Below are positions 34,600 to 45,762 of a DNA stretch of 64,000 bases, one piece after another. Each line of letters starts with the position of its first letter. Within the stretch, counting starts at the first letter, position 1. The notes beneath the pieces are model-generated. The model did not search any database. It was not told the origin of the DNA and saw only the letters and a program-made list of their open reading frames with translations. The translations under genes and the position numbers were made by a program. Origin of the DNA: Ceratotherium simum simum (taxonomy: Eukaryota; Chordata; Mammalia; Perissodactyla; Rhinocerotidae); the NCBI RefSeq assembly GCF_000283155.1, contig NW_004454260.1:4367749-4431748 (forward strand). The letters are read 5' to 3'.

Positions 34600-34990
34600 T
34601 CATTTAATTCGCCTGGTTGGCTGTTTTGATAATGACTGTGAAATTCTAGAATTATTTTCCCCTTTCAGGAGAAAGAAATTCCAGCATGATACTTTTCCAA
34701 GAAGTCTTGGCCTAATAGATGGATAGGGGCGGAGGAACTGAGGAGAAAAGGGTGGCTGTCTCTCAAAGGGCCTAAACAAAAGGGAATAGATTCAGACAGG
34801 AACCTGTTGAGGTTTATTAGAAATCCCCACTATTTGAACTGTTTCAGTACTCCGAGGCAGGGGCTGCTTTATTTTACTGGAGTTGAGCACCAAGAGTGTG
34901 ATTCTGGAGTCAGTTAGGACAGAAAGAGATTCATCTCCAGTCTGAAGAAATATTTCTTCAAGCTAGTTAAGAGGGAGGATTGGGAAGAGC
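34600..34990 (-). pseudogene. pro: Retroviral protease region, broken
   Basis: By position between gag and RT this is the aspartic protease. The likely active-site triad is read as D-S-R at 34903-34911 in the context V-L-T-D-S-R-I, where the family has D-T-G or D-S-G. The glycine-to-arginine change fits a single GGA to AGA substitution. Later flap and helix motifs are not clear. Confidence is lower than for RT. Confidence 0.6.
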
Positions 34991-35059
34991 CCCTGTAGTT
35001 CCTTGGAGCCCCAGCTTTGGGCATGTGGAGGACATTGGAAAGGCTGGTTTGAGGGCTGA

Positions 35060-36400
35060 AGGTGTCTGAAGCACTTACATTTGTAACAGTCTCTTTTCCA
35101 GTGTCCAGACTCTTGGCAATATTAACAGAAACTGGGAGGTTTTGGGGTTCATTTAGGGGCCTTCGTTTGCTGGAGTGGAAGATTAAGATTTTTAGCAGTC
35201 TTTCTTTTAGGTGACTGATCTAGAGTGCGGGAGAGTTGGTTTGCCAGATTAACCAAATCTGGAGTGGACAGAGTCTCCCATTCCATCCTGGTCCTTGTTA
35301 CTAGAAGGGAAAGGTCCCGGTCCAGCCCATTAATAAACACGAAGTTAAACGCTAGCCGTGTGGAACCAACATCTGAAGGAAGACCAGAATTTCCTTTAAA
35401 AACAATCTGAAGTGGATTTAATAGTCATGAACAGGTTCACCAGGTTTTTGTGCACAAGGCTGAATTTTGTTCCAATCAACAGGCTTTGGGAAAGCCCTAG
35501 GAATTGCCCGATGAAGTCGTCTAGCAATTGCCCGAGCCTGATCATGCAACAGGTCAGCAGATTGGTCTTCTGGCTGTAATTCTAGAGACTTTTCAGGATT
35601 TTCCAATTAGCGGTTTTCATCTGGTGCTGGGCCTGGCCTTCACTGACAAGCATATGAACTAGGTGATATGTCAGAGAAACTGGGTTGATAGGTTTGAATG
35701 ACTATTAAATTCCTCTGCAGATCTGTGAGGATCTTTGATTCCTTTGGAAAATCTTTGACTATGGCTTGCGGTTCAGCTTTAATCCAGGGAGCCTGAGAAG
35801 TTAGGAGTTTCGCCTTTGGATGCTCAGAAGGCTTAATTTTAAAGGGACAGGTTCTGATAGGTTCCAAGGAAGAGGAAGTGAGGAGAGGGTCAGGGAAAAG
35901 GGGAAGTTCAGTGAGAGAGTTAATATGGGGGAACTGAGGATATAGAGGCGGTGTAGGTGGTTCAGAAGGGAAGGAGGAAGATGATCGTGGAGTCAGGGCC
36001 TGAGCACGAGGAGCCAAGGGAGAGGAACACGAGGCTTTGGAAACCATTTTATCTTTCTTTAATTGTTTGTCTCAGTTAATCTTAAAATCTTATTTTGCAA
36101 AGAGGCAATTTTAGACTCCTGTAAACATTTGGAAGCCTCAAAATACAAATGGAAATAGGCATTCCATTCAGCTTTGGAAATTACAGAGCTATGGCTGTCC
36201 ATTTTGGTTTTAAGGAAAGTAAGTTTGGGGAGTTCAAAAGTTCCCCACAGTGGCCATTGATATCCTAAATTGCTTTTGATTAAATCGGTCCATTTATTTA
36301 GAAATGAGCATGAGGAAGTATCACGGCTTGTAAACATAAAATGGGCCAGGGTCTCTGTAGGGGGAGTGCCCTCAAAATATTTAGATAACTGGGATCCCAT
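35060..36400 (-). pseudogene. gag: Retroviral gag, broken
   Basis: Gag builds the virus core. The start at 36400 gives M-G-S-Q-L-S, an N-myristoylation signal, and a matrix segment of 113 codons to 36059. The next open segment (36047-35640) is proline/serine-rich and has P-P-L-Y, matching the PPxY late-budding motif of gammaretroviruses. The capsid continues at 35606-35418, where I-Q-P-C-A-Q-K-P-G-E looks like the start of the major homology region, and at 35340-35149. A nucleocapsid zinc knuckle of form CX2CX4HX4C lies at 35086-35127 with a TAA inside its first loop. Several stops and shifts separate these parts. Confidence 0.9.
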
Positions 36401-36494
36401 TTCTTAGAGGTTTTTCTCTAGAGTGAAAGAATAATTTTCAAACAGCCTAACTCAAACAGCTTGAACAGCCTGAACAGCCTGCAGGCTTAATACC

Positions 36495-36832
36495 AGCCAG
36501 TTCAATAGGAACAGTTAGATTTCAGTAGGGTGGACTGAACATTGAATCAGTGCAGTTCCAGTGGAACAGTTTGGTACCAAGGAGAGTCGGACCGAAGGTT
36601 GATTCAGTGCAGTTCCAGTGGAACAGCTTGCTCCCAAGGGAGTCAGGCCAAAGGGCGGACTGGCACAGTTTCAGTTGGAACAGCCTGCTCCCCACAGAGT
36701 AAGGCCAAAGTGCCAGCTCAGTTTCAAGTAGGAACAGTCCATTTCCAAAGAAATTGGACTGAAGGCTTATTAAGCACAGTTCCGGTAGAAACAGCCTGAT
36801 TTCAAAAGAATCAGGCCGAAGTACCAACCGAG
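36495..36832 (-). repeat. 54-57-bp tandem array in the retroviral leader
   Basis: Six diverged units between the primer-binding site and gag. The core GGAACAG-like motif recurs with the AACAG at 36510, 36565, 36622, 36679, 36733 and 36790, giving steps of 55, 57, 57, 54 and 57 bp. Other shared parts are CAGTGCAGTTCCAGTGG and AGTCAGGCC-like stretches. Read on the minus strand, the last four steps keep frame and the frame 36522-36914 is open across them, giving units of 18-19 residues each with an R/S-L-F or K-L-F core. Confidence 0.85.
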
Positions 36833-37055
36833 TACTCAAAAACACAGCCTTATCCAGTAAAGGGTGAAGCCTTAAAATAGATCTCGAGTAAAGCGTGGAG
36901 AGCATCAAATGCAAAGATGGTGGAAGCTTGGATCCAGAAGAAAAGACTTACTCAGATTCCAAGGTCAGCGAGAAAAGCAGTGAGCTCAGTGGGCTCTATT
37001 GTTGGCACTGCACCTGTTTGCTCACCAGCCTGAAAATTATCAGAGGTCTTTCTTG

Positions 37056-37075
37056 GATCTCTGTACGGGCCACCA
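37056..37075 (-). other. Primer-binding site, tRNA-Ile type
   Basis: The minus strand reads TGGTGGCCCGTACAGAGATC starting three bases after the 5' LTR. It complements the 3' end of mammalian tRNA-Ile(AAU) with two G-to-A differences in 20 positions. The tRNA sequence is from general knowledge. Confidence 0.8.
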
Positions 37076-37078
37076 AAA

Positions 37079-37470
37079 TGTTGACCTTAAACAAATAGAC
37101 AGTTATTTCCCCAGCAGAAAAATGGGTTTATTTGGGATCAGCAAAGAATTGCAGTTCAGGGTCTGCAGCCATGATGAACCACATGCCAGTTCCCAGCAGC
37201 AAAGAGAGGAGAAACTCTTTTATAGAGGGGAAGAGGAGGTTGGAGGGGCTGTTGTAAACAAAGAGTCCCTTGGAGGAGACTAGGGGTTTGAAGTGTAGTG
37301 GCTTCTCATTGGCTGAGTTGTGACAGTCTCTCATTGGCTCAGCTTCTTGCTGGTCTAGAAGGGGAAATCTTTCTTACTTTTGGGCTCTGCTATTGACATA
37401 GAGCATGAGAACTTCCCCTTTTGGCCTCTCGACTCCATTTTAATGAAGTTTCCGTTTATTAATTTCCACA
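37079..37470 (-). repeat. 5' LTR of the provirus
   Basis: TG...CA ends. On the minus strand there is a TATA box (TATAAAAG, 37217-37224), an AATAAA signal (37127-37132), and two CCAAT boxes 24 bp apart (plus-strand CATTGGCT at 37308 and 37332). It would drive transcription leftward. Confidence 0.93.
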
Positions 37471-37474
37471 ACAG

Positions 37475-37535
37475 CCCATCTGCCATATTTCAGGTGCCAG
37501 ATGACTGCATGTGGCTGTCATATTGGACAGCACAG
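37475..37535. mobile_element. hAT-type element, right part
   Basis: Ends in ATTGGACAGCACAG, the inverted partner of the left terminus near 30517, and contains CTGCATGTGGCTGTCATATT. It continues the left part across the provirus. Confidence 0.8.
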
Positions 37536-37995
37536 ATCTGTGTGCAGAGCAGTTGCAGGTATAATAAGCACAGTTTTGTTTGTACCTTTATTCATCATTC
37601 TCTGTGAATATCAACACACTATTTACTATAGTGATAGCATGTACGGTTAGTTAAATATTAAAATTAGGGTGGAATTTTTTACATTACTTTAAAAATCTAC
37701 CTTAAAAATGAATAGATAAATATATGGAAAACATGATTATAAATATGCAAAAAACACTAAGCTGCTGATTGACTTCAATAGCCAACAGAGCTGAGGGTCT
37801 ACATAAATTAAAAATGGCTGAGACTTTCAGATAATAAGTTTTAGCAACATTATCTGGGATAATTTGTTTTTTCATATAACTTCTAAGTAGTGGTTATAAC
37901 AGCAGCATCACTAAGAGTTTTGAAAGGTGAGAAGCACCATCCAAACACACTTTTCATCCATTTTCATTTGATTCCTACAATCCCCCGTAAGGTAG
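37536..37995. other. Unassigned AT-rich sequence
   Basis: No gene or named repeat seen. Confidence 0.4.
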
Positions 37996-38165
37996 GTAGG
38001 AGCTGTTGTGATGCATGTTTTACAGATGGGTAACCTGAGACCAGAGGGGTTTAATAATTTATCCCAGATCACATAGTGGGTAAACTGTAAATCTAGGATT
38101 TGAACTCTATCTAGATAGTCTGATTCCAGAGCTTACTCTCTCCAAGTTTGTGCCAGGCTGCTTCC
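37996..38165 (-). repeat. MIR SINE, antisense
   Basis: TTTACAGATGGGTAACCTGA, then ATCACATAGTGGGTAAACTG, then GGATTTGAACTC follow the reversed MIR core. Confidence 0.75.
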
Positions 38166-40105
38166 TCAGCATATCTCAGTGATGCATCTTTCAATTGTAT
38201 TATTGAGGGGTAAAGAGTGGGGATTCTTGATTTATGAAATCAATGTGTTCTGGAAACTTGAGTACAAATTAACTTTTTAAATAAATCACATCCTGTTTGC
38301 CATTAATTTGTCTTAATTTCAGAGATGCTTTATCTTGATTTCTGATTGATCTTCAATTTGAATTGAGCCTCAACACTTTATTTCTCTGCTCAACTCTGAC
38401 TTGGGGGAAAAACAGCTAATAATTTATAAGGCAAACCTTCAGTGTAGTAGAGAACTAGAGCTTACAGCTTGATTGTGGAGATAAGGCTCTAATACTAATG
38501 AAGTGTTAATATAACTTATTAGTAACAGCAATCGCATCAGCAACTACCATTTACTGAGGTATTACTCTATGCATTGTGCCAAGGCTTTATACTTCTCATT
38601 TAATCATTAAAATGTTGCTGTAAGGTTGGATTTATCTTCCTCGATAAATAAGTGCCCAAAGCAACTCCACTGTAGTATGAAACAGAATCTGTGAGAATTA
38701 TTGTATTCAGTTCTGGGTGTCACATTTTAAAAGAGACATTAACAATGAAAGGACAGTTAGGTATCTGAGTGATAGGTGAGTGGTCAGAAAATCATGTGAT
38801 ATTAGGAGAGGTTGTAAAAACTGTAATTTTTAACCTAAGGAAAGAAGACTTAGTGGATAGAAGAGTTGTCTTTTAAGTATTTGGAGCAAGGAATATGATC
38901 TGAAGAGAAACCTGACTATGGCAAAGGAATACACTTTGTCTTTCTGCAAGGAATATATAAGAAAATTTTACAGAATAGCAGGTTTTTACTTCAGAATAGG
39001 AAAGGACTTTCTCACAGAGTTGTTTGAAAAACTAAACCAACTTTCTGTTTAGATTTGTTTGGACAGAGACTGGGTCCTTACCAGGATATTTTAGATTAAA
39101 TACTTGCATTTGGAAGATTTGGATTTTAGGAGTTGACTTGCAGGTGAGTTGTCCAGTTGTTCAAATGAAAGACCCTTTATGTTCTTTCCAATCTTGGGGG
39201 TTAGTGATTTTGTCGTAAATTGTGTTCTAAAATCAGATTCTTTTTGTAGTGTAAATACTTACTGTCTTAGTTGTTTTGTAAATTAAGTTGGAGATTGTGA
39301 TTTAATAATAGAATGTCAAAGCTAAGAAGAACCTTAGAAATCTTGGAGTCTGACATCATTTTACAAATCAGGAAATGGAGAGAGAAAGAAAAAATAAAGA
39401 CCAGTTGGATAGGTACTTAGGTACTGACTGCAGCGCCACTGCTTTTTTCCGTTACAGTTACTAATGTTTAGGTGAAACAGACTAAATCACTTATAGCACA
39501 TTTTTGAAGGTCCTTTTGAATTTCTCCAGAGCTAATAGAATGAAGCAGCCATAAGTTCATTTTGTTCTAATTGGGGCACACGAGTCCTTTTTTTTGTTAT
39601 TGGAACTTGGAGCTCAGTGATTTTCCTAAAGACAAGCTTTCTGTTTTTTCAACTTATTTAATGCCACAGTGTTTTATTAACCCAGAAACATAAGCACCTT
39701 CGCATGAAAGCAGAAAGAAAGGATACAGTGGCTCTGATAACTTATTGTTCATTCAACAAATATTTATTGAGGGCTTTCTGTGTGCAAAATTCTTTTCTAA
39801 GCACAGCTGCCGGATCATTGGCTTTTACTCTGAGATGAGAAACCATCAAATAGTTTTGAGCAGAAGATGAGGATATCTGCTTTTTAAAAATTATTGTTAT
39901 TATTTTTAAGTATCACTGACAATTTGAAAGGATTCCCTGGGAGTTTCGGGCAGCTGTGGTCGGCCTTGGTTTAGTGAGACACACATTTTGGCCAGTTGGC
40001 GCACAGTTGGAATTACTGCAGTTAGAGATTTGATCCTCGTTAGTTATGTAAGTAACTTCACAATGAAACAAGTATAAACCTCTTAAAAATGTTCTACCAT
40101 ACAGT
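38166..40105. other. Mostly unique sequence with small MIR/L2 pieces
   Basis: MIR-like ends occur near 38530-38640 (TACCATTTACTGAGGTATTA), 39300-39400 (a GTCAAAGCTAAGAAGAACC-type stretch) and 39750-39810 (AACAAATATTTATTGAGG). No gene is seen. Confidence 0.4.
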
Positions 40106-40300
40106 GGTTAGAAAAATATTATAACTTCGTGATGGAATCCGACAGACCTGGGTTTGAATCACACCTCTTGCTTGTGATCTGGTTTTGGGCAAATGTATTA
40201 ATTATCTGAGCTTCAGTTTCCTCATTGGTAAAATGGGGTAAAACCTGTTTCATGAGGCTTTTTTCATGATTAACTGATTAAAAGGAGACTCAGCTTAGCT
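40106..40300 (+). repeat. MIR SINE
   Basis: CAGTGGTTAG, GACAGACCTGGGTTTGAATC, CTTCAGTTTCCTCATTGG and AAATGGGGTAAAACC appear in sense MIR order. Confidence 0.8.
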
Positions 40301-42084
40301 CAGCTCAATCCTCCCACATTGCAAACATTCAATAAAAGTCTAGCTATTATTATGATAATTTAGGCAAGGGAATTTTAAGAATGGGTAAAAGTTATTTTAA
40401 AGATAGATTTAGGGTGCTAATTCAGAGCCTTAATTTATTTTTAGTGTAGACTAAACATCTTAAATGCCTTTGTCTAAAAGTCCTGACATTGAAACAATGC
40501 TTAATGTAATACCTCTATCTTAACAGTTTTACATGTATGTGAATTAATCCTTTTAAATGTCATTGGCTGTTTTTGTGGTGTCACAACTTGGCAAATTCTA
40601 GAGTTCTCCTCTACATTCCACAGACGTTATCAGTTTTGGACCAGTTCTGGAGGTTTGGCTTTTATTGATTAAAGCTGGCAGAGAAGGTCTGCCAGTAGGT
40701 CTCAGTTGACCTCTAGCCAGAGAACACCCAGGGAGCTGGTTCACTGTGAAGCTTTCCCTGGGTTTTAGGTGTGTGTGTGTACGTGTGTACTCTGTTACCC
40801 AGGATCTTTGTCCCCCCAGAGAGTAAACACAATACCTTATGATTCTGTGGACAAGTTCACCTTTGTAATGTTTTTGGTTTGCATATTTTTACACCTGGAA
40901 ATTCAGTCTGACTTTTAGTTCAGTATTGTATTTATGGCAGTGTCTGGTTAAATACACTACAGATTTGTCTTGCCAGTCTCCTCTGTGAAACCTTTGTGGT
41001 GCTCTACTTTTCCTGGCTATGGCTGTCAGCTTCTTCCCACCCAATTCTGTGTCTTATTTTCCTGGGGCTTTAGGTTGCACCTAGCTGAGTTGATAAATTC
41101 ATCTGGGTTATTGGGAAAGGGTTAGAGGATTATGTGGACATTTTAACTGTCTTTGGAGGCAATATTTTGCTTCCCTCTGCCCTCAATTATTTGAAAGTAC
41201 TTTGGCAAAAACAAAACTGTGTAATGTAACATTTCAGCATTATTTTCCATTGATCTGTTAGTGAATGTAATCATCATGGGAATTCTAGATCACAGAAAAG
41301 GTAGTGTATGGTAGGTCTCTGGTAAAGATATGGGCATGTGCAACCTTTTTTTCATTGTATAATTAATTTTCAAAATTCCATTTAAATTTTGAACTTTTTC
41401 TTGATTATGAAAAAAGACCTGGTAATTGTAGAAAGATTGGGATATACAGAAATATTTAAAGAAGAAAACAAAAGTCAACTATTATCCCTCCGTCAGAGGT
41501 AAAACACTGTTAACATTTTTTGAGGCATTTCTATTTCTTCTCTTATTCTGAGCATGTGTGTGTATATATTCGTACAGTATATACAGTTTTACATGTTGTT
41601 TTGCTTTGCTTAATATTATATTATGAACATTTTCTCATGTCATTAAAACTATTTGCAAATATGTTTTTTAAATAGCCACCTACTATTTAATCTTAGGGCT
41701 CTTCTATACTCATTTAACCAGTTCCCTCGCGTTGGATACTTACGATGTTTACAGTTTTTCACTGTGATGATCTTTATATATATACGTGTGTGTGTGTATA
41801 TATATATATTTATATACATGTATACTTTATATATAAACTTGTCTGTAACTCTGATATTTACATAGAATATTTTCCTATAAGAGGAGTTTGAGAATCAAAG
41901 GTGTGAACTTTTTAAGGTCCTCAAATCCACATTCCTTTCTGGAAAAGTGGTACCATTTACATTTACATCTTACCTACCATAATATAGAGTCAGACAGACA
42001 GGAACTTGTAGTTTTTAACAGGTGCAGGTTAAGACAGGCTTTGTTGTGGCCATTATCTAAGTCTACACCTATAAAAGGAGGTTG
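40301..42084. other. Mostly unique sequence, ancient repeat remnant and TG/TA microsatellites
   Basis: A TG run lies near 40769-40790, and a mixed TG/TA tract near 41780-41835. About 41390-41690 resembles an old mammalian repeat (AACACTGTTAACATTTTTTG, then AACATTTTCTCATGTCATTA). No gene is seen. Confidence 0.4.
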
Positions 42085-42790
42085 TGGAATCACAGAGCTA
42101 AAATCTTTAGATCTAGATCTAGGAAAGATCTAGTCCTACTTTGACATTTTACAGATGAGGAAACTGAGAACTACAACAGTTAATTGATTTGCCCAAGATC
42201 ATATAGCTAGTGTTAAAAGACAAAATTCAACTGAGTCAATTTGAAGATCTAATTGGCTTTATTAAATGATTCATGAATTGGGCAGCATCTGTTCTGGCAA
42301 GCAGAGAGATACTCCAAAGGAGTAAACAACATGGAAGGCTTTGATAGTAAGGAGGGCGGGAAAGGAAGGAAGAAAGGAAAGGAAGTCATCAGCAAGGAAA
42401 AAATGAAAGTTCATTGGAGGAAAGTAGAAGTCCAGGTGACGATGGCTCCTCATTGGCTAAGCTGCAGCATTTTCCACTGGCTGGGCAAGAAGGAATTCTT
42501 CCTTCCTTCTGCTGGACAGTCACGTAGTTGCACTTTCTATTTGGGAGTGCAAGGTACATCTCTTACTGTTGGGGTCTGTAACTGATGCTTCTTCCTGTTG
42601 GGGTCTATAATTGACGTGGTCCTGTTTGGAGTAACTGACCAGGAGTGGTAGGCAGTGAGAGCTCCCTCTACAGGCCTTCCCGACTCCAATTTTAGTTGAG
42701 ATTTCCTTTATTAATTTTCACACTGGTAATTGGCTGAGCCAGGATTAGAGACTTAACTCCTTGTCCTGCATCTTTTCTTCTTCGTCTTGA
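42085..42790 (-). repeat. MIR SINE split by an LTR
   Basis: Antisense MIR: TTTTACAGATGAGGAAACTG to AGATCATATAGCTAG at 42210, resuming at 42723 with CTGGTAATTGGCTGAGCCAG and on to about 42790. The LTR at 42211-42722 lies between. Confidence 0.8.
42211..42722 (-). mobile_element. Solo LTR, probably class I ERV
   Basis: Plus strand begins TGTTAAAAGACAAAATTC and ends TTTATTAATTTTCACA, so TG...CA ends. Flanks CTAG (42207-42210) and CTGG (42723-42726) look like a 4-bp duplication with one change. Reversed CCAAT (CATTGGCTAAG near 42452) and AATAAA (GGCTTTATTAAATG near 42255) are visible. The U3 end resembles the other LTR family at 42998, but the body differs. Confidence 0.8.
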
Positions 42791-42997
42791 TCCTGATGCA
42801 TCAGAGATAGTTGTCCCTCAGGACTGAATTAGAGGGGAGTAGAGCCTGTGGCCAAACTTTTTTTTTTTGCCGGAGTATGGCCTCTACTTGGTGTATAGTA
42901 CCATTACCCATTATCTGGCCCCACAGCATGCCTCTTCCCTATATTTCCAGCAAAATCCCTGGGCTTAACTTTGATAGGCCTGCCTTGAGTTATGTGT

Positions 42998-43392
42998 TGT
43001 TGACCTTAAACAAATACACAGCCAGTTATTTCTCCAGCAAAAATGGGTTTATTTGGGATCAGCAAAGAATTGCAGTTCAGGGTCTGCAACCATGGTGAGC
43101 CACGGTCAAGTCCAGCACAGCAAGGGGAGGAGAAATTCTTTATAGCGAGGAAGAGGAAGTTGAGAGGGCCATTGTAAACAGAGTCCATTGGAGGAGACTG
43201 GAAGTTGGAAGTGTAGTGGCTTTTCGTTGGCTGAGTTGTGCCAGTCTCTCACTGACTGAGCTTCTTGCCAGTCAAGAGGAAGTCTTTTATTCTTCGTATT
43301 AGACTCTGCTGTTGTCAATGTAGGGCATGAGAGCTCTCCCTCTGGCCTCCTGATTCCATTTTAAATGAAGTTTGAATTTATTAATTTTCACA
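42998..43392 (-). mobile_element. Solo LTR, same family as the provirus
   Basis: TGTTGACCTTAAACAAATAC to TTATTAATTTTCACA matches the proviral LTRs along its length, including TATA, AATAAA and CCAAT positions. The 4-bp TSD GTGT is at 42994-42997 and 43393-43396. Internal sequence is gone, so LTR-LTR recombination removed it. Confidence 0.93.
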
Positions 43393-43579
43393 GTGTCTAT
43401 GCCTGTGACTGGGAGATGGTATGTCTTGGTTAGGCCTGAGTCACATGCCCACATACATCGCCCTGGGTGAGACTGAAGGGAATTTAAGCCAAACTACATG
43501 GAGTGAGAATAGGGGAGAGATGATTTAAAGAAGAAAAGAGGTGTTCTGTTATCAGAAGAAAGAGTGCTAGGCAGGCAGA

Positions 43580-44110
43580 AACAACAGATGTCTGTGGCAG
43601 ATGAAGTGGGGTGGGCTAGAGGAAGCATGTGCCATATAGAGGAATAGGAAGCACAAAGGCCAGAGGCAGGCAAGAGCTTAGCATATGAAGAACTGAAAGA
43701 AGGCCAGGGGCCTAGCCAAGTGAATAAGGGTAAGGGGTTGGGGGTTGAGGGTGGGGGAGATGGGGGAGGGAAGAGATTGGAAAGGTAAGCTGAAGCCACA
43801 TTGTGCAGTTAAATATATAGTTAAAATAGGGTGTTTGGATTTTATCCTATGAAAATGGGAAGACATTGAGGGGGTTTAAGCAGTTTAACCTTTTAAAAAG
43901 ATCACTCTCCAATCCATTCTCACACTGCAGAAAGGAAGCAGCAAGATGAATTAGGAAGCGTTCGTAGGTGAGAGATGAAGGTTTCTTAGACAGGAATATT
44001 GGTGGTTGCAATAGAGCCAAGTGGAAACATAAATGAGCCACATTTTGTGAGATCAACAGAACCTGATGATTGATGGGATATAAGGAGAGGTGGAATGACA
44101 TAGATTTCTG
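43580..44110 (+). repeat. Ancient interspersed repeat, second copy
   Basis: AAGCACAAAGGCCAGAGGCA, GTGTTTGGATTTTATCC and TTTTAAAAAGATCACTCT match the same ancient repeat type as 26660-28060, with different portions preserved. Confidence 0.55.
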
Positions 44111-45752
44111 GCTTGATTAACACAGTGGGCAGAGTTGCCATTATTGAAATTTAGCACTCTTGTTGGATATTGTTTTGTGTTGTTTTGTTCCATTTACCTA
44201 GTCTGTAAACTTCTTGAGAACAAGGATTAGATGTCATCTCCTCTTTCTTCACCATTGATTGTGGCACAGTGCTGAGGCATATCCTAGGCACTTGTTTGGA
44301 CGTATATCAGGTGGATGGTTCATCCTAAACACCACTTTCAGGGTGGGCCTTGAGAGGAGGCTTAAAGGAACAGAAACAAATCCTATTTGTTAGGATATTT
44401 GTTCTTGTTGGTTTTTAAATCTGTTTAAAATGAAATGTCATGTGGGAAGAAGGTACTATGAGTTACATTTTATAGAAAATGTAATCAGACCTCAGAGCAA
44501 AAGAAATTTGTCGAGATAATTTATGATGGAGCTGTAACATTCTCTTATCCCTAGTATTCTCATTAAATCACCTACCCTATTCTTGTTCTTCTGGGTAATT
44601 TTTTTCTGCCTAAAATTAGTGTTTCTTTTCTCTTTGGTGTTCTTCTACGTATTAAAAATAAAACAAGACACTAAATAACTTGCCATGTCTTCTTTGGGTA
44701 GTCTCTGCACCTTTGATGCTACTTTGATTCTCTCAGTTCCTTCTGGTCTCTTTTTTTTTTTCTCCTTTACCAAAAAGCTTATTATGAAGTGCCTGTGAAA
44801 AGAGGCCAAAACCAGAAGAAATCAGTCCTGTGGCCCAGGAACAGGTCCCTGAGGTTATAGGGCAAACCAAACCTCTTCATGGACTGTGCTTCTAACCTGT
44901 GAGCACGGTGCGTGGCTCCGTCTCAGGAGGTGCTCACCAACGCTGGTTACTAAGACTTAGCCACCGCTTTGGTTTGTTTTATTCATGGCCATTGCTGTCT
45001 TTGGCATGCTTTTTATTTCCTCCCAAGAGAAATTTTAAAATAGGAGGAATCAAAAGAGGTAGTCTGAAAAAAAACACCTACAGAACCCAACTACCCTTAT
45101 GTGGAGTCCTCTCCGTGCAGGCTACTGTGTAGGTGGAACGTGGCGATGGTTCTGTGTCCTTTTTGCTTGGCCCAGGCTTGCAGTGGGTTTTGAAACCCCC
45201 AGGCCAAATGGTGGGCTCCAGTCCAACAAGTACTCACTTTCTGGGGCAAAAACATGCTTTTTTTTTTTCTATTTCTATAGATTTCTCTATTTGCTACAGA
45301 TTTTTACAATGATGATTAAAAGAATTTCTGAAACTAAAGTTATTTTCCCTGCTCTTATTTGTATACTTCCTAAGGACTATTGGAACTTTTAGTTTTGTTC
45401 CTTAAAAGTTTCTAAGGAAACAATGTCCCAAAACTGTAGAATCTCTTCAACACTCCCAAATCAATACTTGTTTTTAATGTGTGGTGGTGTCGTTAAATGT
45501 TCTTGTGGAAAAATTGTTTAAGGAAATAGAGCTGTGGAGGGGCTTGGCATGGAGGTTGGGTGAACATTTTGAGTTGGGTAATTAGGTGGCTACAGCCTGT
45601 GTGGAACAGAAGTGATCATTAGACTAATTAGTTAAGCCATTTTGTAAGTGCCATGTTGACCCAGGGGTAATGGCCTAGAAATGCTGCCTTTCCTGATTTA
45701 CTTGATTGATGAGAAGCAGGTTTTACACTTGGGGGTTTACTTATTTTTAAAA
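44111..45752. other. Unassigned, probably unique sequence
   Basis: No gene recognised. A stretch at 44880-45240 gives overlapping open frames (44899-45132 and 45099-45392 plus) without a recognisable domain. Confidence 0.4.
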
Positions 45753-45762
45753 TAGAGATTTA

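Larger units (their letters stand above)
30759..37470 (-). mobile_element. Class I (gammaretrovirus-like) endogenous retrovirus
   Basis: A 6.7-kb provirus on the minus strand. In element order: 5' LTR 37079-37470, primer-binding site 37056-37075, leader with tandem repeats, gag, pro, pol, purine tract, 3' LTR 30759-31127. The 4-bp TSD ACAG is at 30755-30758 and 37471-37474. The isoleucine-tRNA-like primer site recalls HERV-I/IP-type class I elements, which is an inference about relatives. All genes carry stops and frameshifts, and only about 0.4 kb separates the integrase end from the purine tract, so env is missing. The two LTRs differ at many positions, so the insertion is old. It is not replication-competent. 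Confidence 0.93.

Noticed and set aside
36522..36914. 130-codon frame as a host gene
   Set aside because: It lies in the retroviral leader and is made of the tandem units there. It is kept only as a finding about the array.
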